64,000 nt of DNA from Staphylotrichum longicolle (taxonomy: Eukaryota; Ascomycota; Sordariomycetes; Sordariales; Chaetomiaceae), in NCBI GenBank assembly GCA_019096155.1, contig JAHCVI010000001.1, forward strand, positions 9,920,001-9,984,000. The letters are read 5' to 3'. The notes beneath the pieces are model-generated. The model saw nothing but the letters and a program-made list of their open reading frames with translations, made no database searches and had not been told where the DNA came from. Positions 24,206-34,400 of this stretch are shown here, in pieces (position 1 is the stretch's first letter; every line of letters begins with the position of its first letter). Both the position numbers and the translations under genes were made by a program.

Positions 24206-26521
24206 GGTGTCGCAGGGCTCGTCCCTCGTCCTCGTCCCATCACTCGCTGGCGCTGGCGCTGGCAGCTCCGGGCGGGCTGGCTTGGACTCGTGTTGCTGCT
24301 GCTGCTGCTACTGCCACTGTGCACACGCCTCTGGAGCGAACAGGATTTGCGGACTCCAGAGATCATCGATGTTCCATGCGGGTAGCAATCTCAGGACGGG
24401 GGGTGGAAGGGCGGGATGTCGGGGCCTGTCGGCCTTGATGCGCTGGCAAGCACGAGGATTGGTTGGTCCGGCTTGAGCCTGGGGTGGGCTTTGGGTTGGC
24501 TTGGGGAGTCCAGCAGTCGATCCAGCGAGCCAGTCCGGCTTGCAGAGGGCCAACTGGACCAAACTGGACCAACTGGGAACAGCCCTGGGCAGCAGAAACA
24601 GCCTTCGATCCGTCACCACACCCACCACTCACCTCTCGGCAACGCCCTGCAGGCGGGGGATCCACCCCCCTTGGCACCTCCAAGACAGTACCTGGTCTGC
24701 CAAGCTAACCCCCTTCCAGGCCTGGCCCCAGCCTTGTCTCCTTCGCAGCTGTGAGCCGGTCCTAGCGGCCGTTAAACAGATAGTTAATCTGGGTGGTTAC
24801 CTATCGACGGCGTGCTGTCACAAGCTCGAACTCGGTTTCTGTGCTCCGGCTTGTCAAACAGTTGGAATTTGGCGATTGACCTCTGTCACGGGCTTGAACA
24901 ACCCGGGTGCAATCTCCTGTGCTCTCGGGAACATCCAGGGGTCTGAGCTTCTCCACCTTGACCTCACCTACCGACCGTGTCTGCGAGGGCGGCTGCAGCA
25001 GGCAGGTTGCACTCACGCCTCGCACGCAGTGGAGTTGCAAATGGGATTGTGGGTGGTGCAGGCAGGGTCCGGGGCAGGGGCAGTAACCTGAAGCTGGAGG
25101 GGGAAGTTGGAGGGTCGTCATTCTCTGGGTCTGAATGTGCAGCGAGAATCTTGATGCAACTGCCTGTTTTGACCCTGGACGCATTTGTTTGAAGCTAATC
25201 GGTTTCTCGTTTGGTTCTTTCCCTCGGGTCTTTTTTTTCTCGTCTCTTCTCTCGGCGTCTTTTCTTCGGACGGCAGGGACAACCTGGAAACCCGGACCGG
25301 CGCGCGTTGAACATGCAACCTGCAACCTTGCGGGTCAGGAATCAGACGGAATCCTCGCGCCTTCGCAACGAAGGCATCGACATCCACGGGATGCAGTGCA
25401 CTGTCCTGACTTGCATGTAGAAGGGTCGGACTGATGCCGCCAAGCCAGCGATTGCTCCGCATCAAAATCCCTCCGGAGCAAGAAGACGAGCAGGCTGGCA
25501 GATGGTGTCTTCGTGTTCTCTGGCCTGGCGTGCCTGAGTCTCATCGCGGCCCACTTCTTTTTGTTCCGTCAGGGACGGTGCAGTCAGAAGGTAAAATTGT
25601 TGGCAGCGAATCACGGGCGTTTGACTGAAGGGCATGAAAGTCGGCCCTGCCTGTGTGGCTGCCCAATGCGCTGCTCCGCCCCGTCAAATCAACCACGGGC
25701 AGTGAGCAATTCCAGGCTCAACCCAGGTTCCCCAGGAAACCGCTGCCCTGTGCCACTGCCACTTGCGGTCTCCCACTGCAGAAGCCACCTCGACAGTGCA
25801 GACATCTGCATCCCATCCCAGGCTACTTTTGCACTCTGTATGCAATTCGTCAACCCCACGACGAACCATTGAAGGTCCTGGCACCTAACCTAGGTATCCC
25901 GTCTGCCCCCCAAACACGGTTGGGCAGCGTGGCCCGACTGGCTTGTGTGGCCTGACCCCCAACCCAACCGTTTGAGGGCGTCGGGTCCCCATCCCGTCCC
26001 CGTCCATCTGTCAGGGCAGCTCGACGCGCCGACGCGCCGTCACGCTGTCACACACACACGAGCGCCGTGGGGCGTTCTGGCGTCCAACCCAGTGCGCGCG
26101 AGCCAGTGCCGCCCGCTTGCCGTTCGGAGTTGGTTGCTTGTTGCAGACGGTCGGCCGCTGCACCCAATCGCCGGCTGTGGGAACGCCCGTATCCCGTTGG
26201 TTCGGTCGGAGGAATTGACTGATGGCAATCGTCCGTCTGGATTCCAATTCATGCAATTTACTTCATCCCGCGCACCCTCGGCCCAATCATCCGGGAGCAC
26301 ATGGTCGACCCGTCGCTGATAGGGTCCCCTGCCTCTCTGCCTCTTCGCCTCTTCGCCATCCAGGAGAGATTGATATCCCATTCAATCGGTTATGCAACGA
26401 CGGGGAGTCTGCCAGCTCAGAGACATTGGGGGCAATCGAGGACCTGAGGAGGACCTGAGAGGCCGTGAAGTAACAGCGGTGGAGCCTACCCGCTGCAGCC
26501 CCCGCATTGCCTGCATCGACG
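24206..26521. other. Divergent intergenic region between the RhoGEF-BAR gene and TERT
   Basis: A 2.3 kb region lies between two genes transcribed away from each other, so it must hold both promoters. A CTG-type run near 24292-24310 lies close to the GEF start, and a pyrimidine-rich stretch is at about 25205-25265. A CCTAGGTA palindrome is at 25889-25896. Open frames here are short, unsupported and Pro/Gly-rich. A small upstream ORF before TERT is listed separately. Confidence 0.5.
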
Positions 26522-26619
26522 ATGGGTCAGGCCCTCGAGTCGGCGCCCCGGAAGAGGGGCCGCACCCGGACCGGGACCCAGAGCCAAGGGGCCGGCCCAG
26601 GCCGTGGTGGCTCCACTGA
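26392..26619 (+). promoter_or_regulatory. Possible uORF overlapping the TERT start
   Basis: An ATG at 26392 opens a 75-codon frame that ends at 26619, past the TERT initiation codon at 26522 and in another frame. If the TERT mRNA begins upstream of 26392, ribosomes using this ATG would bypass the TERT start, which would lower translation. The transcript start is not known, so this is only a possibility. Confidence 0.3.
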
Positions 26620-29600
26620 CCGACCGGCAAAGCGCGTCCAGCGCGGACAAGAGTCGCGCAGTGCCGACACCATGGTCAAGCACGCCCTACTCGCCCAGTA
26701 CTATCCCGAGACGCAAACTTTGCGACAGTATGCCCTGTCAAAACTGCCCGCTTCCTCACGCATCCGCCGGAGGAAGATTGCGTCTGTGGGACAGGCCAAG
26801 TCGCCCGCCGACAGGGCCCCGACGGAAGATGAAATCGCCCTGGGAGCGCTCCTGGACTCGACCATAGTTGCCTGCCGCAACCCTGCCCAAGCCAGCGACG
26901 ACCATCGTTGGGAGCAGTGGGTCAGCTTCTCCCAGAAAGGTGACGAGTCGTATGTGACGCTCTCGGATGGGCTCAAGGGATCTATCTTCTCGCAGGCTGA
27001 GGTAAGACAGTGATACATAGAGTGTATTTGATTCGCGCGACTTACACGGTGCAACCAAGATTGTCGACTTTGTTGTCTGGCTTCTCTTCTCTAGAGAACC
27101 CACAGGGTCTTGGCCCAAGCATCTCCTTTGCGACGGGTTTCGACGACAAGTCGGTCCAGCCCATCAAGCCGACTCTGCAACCACGTCAAACATTCCGGAC
27201 TTGTACTCGTCCTATCCCAACCAGCATGTGCAGGCCCTCAAGGCATCACCGTGGCCTCAGCTGCTCATGCTGCTAGGCAAAGAAGGGGAGCGCATCATGC
27301 TTGATCTCCTGCTCGACTGTGCCGTATTCCGATCCGTAAAGTCCGGCAAAGGGAATCTCTACCAACTGGCCGGCATCTCTATTTCAGAGCTCGAGCCTTT
27401 ATTCGGAGCGAGGAATAAAGAAGGACTACCGCCGGCTCGCGTCGACTCAAAAAGTGAGGAGCTCCGTCCGTCAGAGATATCCTTTGTGCGGAGCCGTATG
27501 CTCTACGCCCGAGCCGCCCTCAATGCCCGAGGCCTTGTCCAGTTTGGACTGCGCCATATCCGTATGTCCATTCCCCCTTTCCCGCCTCGACAATCCAACG
27601 CTGAGTCTGTTAGATGTCCTCAATCGCTTTCCCGCCAAGGAAACAGTAGCTGTTGGAGCAGGCCAACATGATGAGAGCGCTCTGCATGTCATGATGTACC
27701 TATTCCCTCGGCAGTTCGGTCTTCACAATGTGTTCACGTCGACCGTGGACCGCCGGCAGACCATCCAGAAGTTCCAAGATTACACTCTCCGCGAAGAGGA
27801 GATAGCAAGCAAATTCCCAGCGCCGGCGGATGGTGAAAAGCCTGCCAAGCATGTTCCTAAAAGGCTCAGGGGGGCTGCCATGGACTTGGTCCGGCGACTT
27901 CAGGTGCTCCACAGTCGCTGCTCCTATGCAGAGATGCTGCACCATTACTGTCCGGTAAGTACTCTGGCCGGCTTTAGGGACAATCTACTTACTGCTCTAG
28001 GCACCCGGACAAACTGGCGGCCGGAGAAAAACGCAGGTGGTTTCAACTAGGAGCCTGCCGCCTTCGTCCCGGTCCAGGCTCGTGGCCAAATCTCCCAAGC
28101 CCGGGAAGCGGTCCAAGCCCTCAGCTGCCTTCGTCCCGGATTTGCGGTACTCTTCGCTTACAGAGCTTGCCACGCCTGTCTCCGACGTCTCCGCGTTTTG
28201 CCAGGCGGTTTTGTCAAAAGTCATCCCTGACCAGTTTTGGGGACGAGATTCTACCCAAGAGCACAACAAGTCATGTTTCCTGAAAAGGGTTCATCACTTT
28301 CTCCACCTTCGACGATTTGAGAGCATGTCTCTCCACGAAGTCATGCAGGGGATGAAGGTACGGGGGAAACCGTGCTGCGCCCTGTCTTGGTGATGCTGAC
28401 TGCTCTCCAGATTAATGATGTTGAATGGCTCACGCCTCCTGGGCTTGGACATCAAAAGAGTTCCCAGTCGGACACGCGCAAGCGCACCGAGATTTTCTAC
28501 GAGTTTTTGTACTATTTGTTTGATTCGTTCTTGATACCCCTGATTCGCAGCAACTTTTACGTTACCGAGTCTAACGTCGACCGGTACCGTCTCTTTTTCT
28601 TCCGCCACGACGTCTGGCGCTACGTGGCCGAGCCGGCCATGGCCATCCTGAAAACGAACATGTTTGAGGAAATCAAGACCGAAGATGCCCTTCGGATCCT
28701 GCAATCCCGCCGACTTGGCTATTCCCAAGTGCGCCTCCTTCCCAAACAGGCCAAGATGCGCCCGATCATGAACCTGCGCCGGCGCGCGCTTGTCCAAGGA
28801 GACAAGAAGATGCTCGGTCCTAGCATCAACACCATCTTGGGCCCGGTCAACTCGGTGCTCAAGCTCGAAAAGGTGAGATTGTTCCTCAGTCATCGTGGCT
28901 CCCGTCATACTGATGCCTTGCAGTCTCGGGATCTACATCGTCTGGGCGCGTCGTTGTTCTCCGTCGGCGACATCTACCAGCGCATCAAAGCCTTCAAAAG
29001 CCAGTTCGGCGAGGGGCAACACAAGTTTTACTTTGCCAAGGTGGACGTCCAGGGCGCGTTTGACACTATCCCGCAGGACGCCATGATCGAGCTGCTGAAG
29101 CGAATCCCTCAGCAGTCACACTACAAACTGCTAAAGCACGCCGAGGTATCTCTGTCCGAGTCGGCTTCGGCCAATAGAGTGGGCGCCAGAGCGACCAAGC
29201 GGTGGCACACCATCGCCAGAGCCAGCGGCGACAATCGGTCTTTTCCTGAGCGGATTGAGGGTCTCCTCGCAGCAAAGAAGAAGAACACCATCTTCCTCAA
29301 CAGTGCCGTTCAAAAGGCACACGCAACAGGCGACCTTCTCGCGCTCACTGCCACCCACATCGAACAAAACCTCGTCCGCATCGGCAAGAAATTTTACCGT
29401 CAAAAGGCCGGCATCCCGCAGGGCTCGGTCCTGTCGTCCACGCTGTGCAACTACTTCTACGCCGACCTCGAGCGGACTCATCTGTCGTTCTTGCAAGGCG
29501 AGGACTGTCTGCTGCTGCGGCTCATCGACGATTTTATCCTGATCACGACCGACGAGAGTAAAGCGCGCCGGTTTGTGGGGGTCATGCATCGCGGCCTCCC

Positions 29601-30748
29601 TGAGTACGGCGTGACCGTCAACCCGGCAAAGAGCCTCGCCAACTTTCAACTGACAGTGCGAGGGGAGGAGGTACCCCGGCCTGAGGATGGGCGGAGGTTT
29701 CCTTACTGCGGGCTGCTGATTGACTGTGAGACGCTGGCGGTAACGAAGCAGAGGGATGGGCCCAAGGATTCGAGCAAGTTGCCTCTGTCCCTTTATCGGC
29801 CACAACCTCGGACCTGCTAACCACCGATTTAGGTGTATTCAACTCCCTTACAGTCGAATACTCTCACTCTCCCGGCAGGAACTTTCAGCGCAAGGTCATC
29901 AGTACGCCCATTCCCCCTTCCCCCCTCCACCTCCCCCTTCAACTCTCTTGCTCCTCCCCTCCAGCTTCTCTCTTCTCTTCCCCCAAACTGACCTGGCCGG
30001 TGACGACAACCCCAGCCCATGAACCATGACATGACCATGCTGACACACAAACCTCAATAAGACGCCTTCAAGATCCAATCCCACCTCATGTTCTTCGACA
30101 CCTCCCACAACTCGCGCCGCGGCGTCCTCGCAAACATTTATGCCGCCTTCAGCGAGACGGCGACAAAGATGTGGGCGTATGCGCGGTGCTTGCCGGCCAG
30201 GCCGGCGGCGGGCGTGTTTATCGGTGCGTTTCCTTGCTTCCGCCCCCCGTCCCCCCGTTCTTTCGCGTTTTGTTTCCCTCACTGCAGCATCTACAACAGT
30301 CCCCTATGCTATGCTGTGCTATGCTATGAAATGTTGTGTAGTGGCTGCCAATACATTACTGACACGCGCGTCGGTTGGCGCTGGGGGCTCGACAGACACG
30401 ATCAAGACGCTCATCGACGTGGCCTTTGTACTGCTGACCAGCCGGACGAGGAGGGAGCGATACCCGGGGTATGTGTGCTCTGTCAAGAAGGGGGAAGTGG
30501 TCTGGTAAGTTCCGTTCCTTTTTTGCTCCATGGGCTTATCGTCTTTGTCATCATCATCGCTGATGAGACGGTTTCGCTATTGTAGGCTGGCCATGGTGGC
30601 GTCCAGACAAGTGCTAGCGAGGAGGCAGACGGGGTATGGCAAGGTGATTGCATGGCTGGAGGAGGAGACAAAGAAGCTTGGTGGGAAGAAGGGGGTGGAT
30701 GTTGGGATGCTGGTTGGGGTTGCGAAGGCGGCGAGACACTGTCGCTGA
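26522..30748 (+). CDS. tert: Telomerase reverse transcriptase (TERT)
   Basis: Catalytic subunit of telomerase; it copies an RNA template onto chromosome ends in the nucleus. Ten exons (26522-27001, 27060-27561, 27614-27954, 28001-28357, 28411-28872, 28924-29773, 29833-29901, 30062-30223, 30396-30504, 30586-30748) sum to 3495 nt and 1164 residues with every phase consistent. Visible parts: basic N-terminus; GQ/TEN-like block with HLLCDGFRR; RNA-binding domain with MYLFPRQFGLHNVFTSTVD and QDYTLREEEI; T motif (YYLFDSFLIPLIRSNFYVTE); motif 2 (RLLPKQAKMRPIMNLRRR); motif A (YFAKVDVQGAFDTIPQ, Asp755); B' (KAGIPQGSVLSSTLCNYFYA); C (LLRLIDDFILITTD, Asp916/Asp917); D and E (RFPYCGLLID); thumb (SLTVEYSHSPGRNFQRKVIN). 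An in-frame TAA at 26471 supports the chosen start. The intron at 29774-29832 appears to be GC-AG. Confidence 0.95.
29774..29832 (+). other. Probable GC-AG intron in TERT
   Basis: The 5' splice site reads A|GCAAGT, the standard strong GC donor. The intron is 59 nt, has a CTAAC branch site 12 nt or so before the end, and finishes TTTAG. Only this donor keeps the frame between RDGPKDS and VFNSLTVEYS. The nearby GT dinucleotides give the wrong phase. Total CDS length is divisible by three only with a phase-compatible choice such as this. Confidence 0.75.
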
Positions 30749-31481
30749 GGTAGGAATGGCAATGTAATGCCGTGTCTGGTATTTTTTCCTTCAAAAATTG
30801 ATTCCCTGACGAGTGGTCAAACACGGTAGCTATTTGTATCCAGCTGGCACAACAAACATAAATGAACACCATGTCTATGTCTGCGCCATTGAACAAACAA
30901 CGTCAATTCACCGGCATCTCCCCCATCATCTCATTTAATCATCATCATCATCATCGTCACTCATGAGCCTCCACCATCTATCTCTCCCTCAGCACTCAAA
31001 AACCAGTGGCAAACGGGCAACCCCAAAAAAAAAAAAAAAAAAAAACATTGAGACACTTTTTTGCAAAGGTAGGTACGAAGTAAAAACGATAAACGCCGAA
31101 TGTCTAACAAAAACAAACAAGGAAGTGTGGAATACAGAAAGAAGCAACAAAAACATACAAACACGAAAAAAGACAACCAAAGCAGATGTAATGGTAAAGC
31201 ATCGCTTCTCATCATCGTCATCATCTCTGTGAAGTGTAGCAAGCAAAAACGCAAAGCCCTCGAAATAGGCAAAAAACCCCAACGCCCGCCCAACCAGATA
31301 CATAAAACAAAACAAAACAAAAGAGAAAGAACAACGGCCCAGGCATTATTTTCCCTGCCCCTCCCAGCCTCCAAAACCCCCCCATTTCCATTCCATTCCA
31401 GTCCATCCTATCCGTTCTATCCAAGAACCCTCTCAAAGAAACATATCCTCTCATACATCTCCCCCCTCACACATCAATATT
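30749..31481. other. Convergent 3' region between TERT and the giant gene
   Basis: The two genes point toward each other here, so the stretch should hold both 3' UTRs and terminators. It is AT-rich and low-complexity, with a CAT trinucleotide run (about 30935-30956), a 21-nt A run (31025-31045) and many AAAC/AACAAA tracts. No gene is supported. Confidence 0.6.
31025..31045. repeat. Poly-A homopolymer, 21 nt
   Basis: Twenty-one consecutive A residues in the convergent 3' region. It reads as T on the strand of the giant gene, just past its stop codon. It is a length-uncertain site. Confidence 0.9.
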
Positions 31482-34400
31482 TCAAAGATACCCCCCCTGG
31501 TCCATACTAACATCACTCTGCAACCCAACCCCCGCGCCTCCCCTCACGCTACTCCCGGTTGGCCCGTGGCGGGGACTCCGATCCCCCGCCAGACTCCTCG
31601 CCTCGAGACTGACACCGCCGGCATCCGAGATGGGCGTCATCAGCCTCGCGCCCTTCCCCTTTCCGGCATCGCCCGGCGAGCCCCGCCGGCTCCCGTTGCC
31701 GTGCCCCGTCGCGACCAGCACCTGAGCCGGGGTGACGACGATCTCGTCCTCGCCCTTGCCGGCGTCGTCGCCCTTGCGCAGGACCAAGGGGAAGAGGACG
31801 ATGCGCACGGTGGTGTTGGCGGCCTCGAGCTCTTCGTTGGTCTGGTCCGGGCTGCCGCTGGCCTCGTTCATGAGGGCGGCGTTGAAGGTGACCGTCTCGG
31901 TGAGCTCGCCCGTGTCGTCGTACTCGGGCTGCAGCGGGGGCAGCATCATGTACTCGGCGCGCTGGCAGCGCATCTCGACGGCGAGGCCGACGGCCTCGCG
32001 GACGACGCGGCGGAGCTGCGAGTGGATCTGGTCCTCGAGGTTGGAGGGCGGCGGGAGGATCTTGGACAGGGTGTCGAGGATGGCCTGGACGACGGCCTCG
32101 GTGTCCTGGTCGCGCTGCTTCTTGAAGGACGGGCGGCGGGCGAGGAGGGTGAGGGTCACGGCACGCCACTGGCGGACGGCGTGCGGCGGGCCGACGTCGA
32201 TGAGTTGCTTCTCGAGCTGCTTGAGTTTTTGGCGCTGCTCGCGGTCCATGCCGAAGAGGTAGCGGGTGAAGACAAACTCCCAGATCATGGTCATGGTCAT
32301 GCTCATGAAGATGTCGCGGCGGCGGACGCGGTCGTTGAGGTATGTGTCGACATTGGAGCCGTCCAGTACGGCATTGTCGAGGCGGTCAATGAGCTTCTCG
32401 TCGCTGAGCTCCGAGGTGAGGCGGCAGGCACGCATGTCGCTGAACTTGGAGAAGCGCAGGACCCATTGCTGGACGTGGGCGCACAGCTGCTGGCAGCGGT
32501 GATCGAAGTAGTCGATGTCGTGGTAGTCGAGGAAGTCTGGGTCGTCCGACGGCCGCGTCTGCTCGAGGATCTGCTGCTGCAGCTCGCGGATTTGTGCGGT
32601 CGAGGCCTCGAGCTGGGCGCGCAGCTGTGCGATCTCGGCGTCCTTGTCTTGCAGGGTGCGGGCAACCTGGGCCGAAGCCTCGCGGGCCTGGTTGAGCTCG
32701 TTGGCGGTGTGGGCATTCTGGGTCTCGAGGCGGCGGAGCTCCTCGTGGTGCTTGACGGCGATGGCCGAGGTGGAGCTGCGCAGGCCCTCATTTGTCTGCT
32801 TCAGGCGGTCGATGACCTCGTTGGCCTCCTTGAGCATGCGCCTGAGCGACTCGATCTCGGACTCGCGCTCGGCGAGCGCGGTGGCGCTGCGGTGGGAGTG
32901 TGACGACTCGGACTGGGCGCGGGCCTCGGCGAGCATGCGGTTTTCTTCCAGGAGCTGCTCAACGCGCGACTCGAGCTCGAGCACCTGCATGCTTTGGCGG
33001 CGGCGCATGCTGTGCGGGCGAGTCGGTGAGCGCGGCGAGCCGATGCGGCCCTCGCCGTAGCCATCCTGGGATTGTTAGTTGGTCGGCACATCTCAATTGA
33101 ATCAAATGGGAGAAGACAGGAAAAAAAAAGAGAGAAAAAAAAGAAAACTCACAAAGACATCGGTCATGTCCTTGGCACGCACGCGGCCCTCATTCGCGAT
33201 GGGGGTGGTGGTGCTGTTGTGCGCGGCGCGCGAGGTGGCTGGCGAGGGCGATGGTGACAACGACGAGAGGAGCTGTGCAGCTCCAAGCACTCCCAGGGCA
33301 GCGGCACCAGCTGCAGCGATGCCAGCGGCGGCAGCACCCGAGCTCTGATTTGGCGTGGCGGGCCGGTGCTTTTCTTGCTCGCGGGCCTTGGCAGCCAGGT
33401 CCTGCTGACTGAGGGACACGGACCGCAGGTTGCCGCTGGCTCGCTTGTCCATTCGCCGCAGCTGCAGCGGCGGGGTGCCAGCGTGAGAGCGGAGACTGCC
33501 TGGACTGTCAGGCCGCAACGCAGGCTCCGGGGTGCGCAGGCGGGCCATGCTGGTATTGGACGACACGCGGCGCGGAGTGGGGTCTATGGCCCTGGGCGGC
33601 TGCAGCGGGCTGTCTGACAGGCTGCGCAGGCTGGCCGCCGAGGCAGCAGCGCCCACAGGGCCAGCAATGCCAGCAATGGCAGGCGCGGGGGAGAGTGACG
33701 CACCACCACCACTGGCAGCAGGAGCACGAGCAGGAGCAGGAGCGGGAGTGGACGACAGGCCCCGCTTCTTGACCTGCAGCTTCTCTGGCTCGGGGGTTCG
33801 CGGGGGCGGTGAGGGCTCGTTCAGGCGGGGTGTCTCGGGCCCAACGGCGCCCACAGCGCCCACAGCTCCCACAGCGCCAATGGCACCAACGCCCCGGTGC
33901 CCACTCAGAGGCGATCGCCTGATGAGACGGCGCTCTGCGTCGTCGTGGCCGCGTCGTGGGGTTTGCAGCGCCGTCGTCTGTCGCTCCTCGGGAATCCTCG
34001 GCGACAGCGACCGGTGGCTCTCGCGGACGGGCGTCGTGCTCTCGAGCGAGTCCCGGAGATGCACGCCGCTGTCTCGAATCGCCTCAATCGCCTCGTGGTC
34101 GTCCGCGATGCGGCGAGACACATGGGGCGACCCCGACGAGAAGCCGCTGTCCCGGTGGAGCTCAGGTGTCTCGGGGACCCGTCGGCTGCGCCGCGTGGGT
34201 GACTGTGATGTCCGGTGTTTGGCTGCTTCGTCGTCGTCTGATAGCTCCTCTTGCACCGGCGGCAGGCTCGAGTGCGAACGCATGAACTCGGAGAATTGGG
34301 ACAGAGGCGGAAGACGGACCGGCTCGTCTGCTGCAAGCTCGGCCGTTTTCTTCTTGTCCGCCTTGACCTCGCGCGTCGTGAAAACCTCTTCGTCTGCGAT

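Noticed and set aside
24090..24450. Plus-strand frame opposite the RhoGEF start (Leu/Cys-rich, looks like a signal peptide)
   Set aside because: It is antisense to the disordered N-terminus, and the hydrophobic run comes from a CTG/CTA repeat.
28411..29773. Reverse-transcriptase domain as a retrotransposon
   Set aside because: The telomerase T motif, RNA-binding motifs (QFGLHNVFTS), a telomerase-type thumb domain and nine introns show TERT. There is no endonuclease, integrase or flanking repeat.
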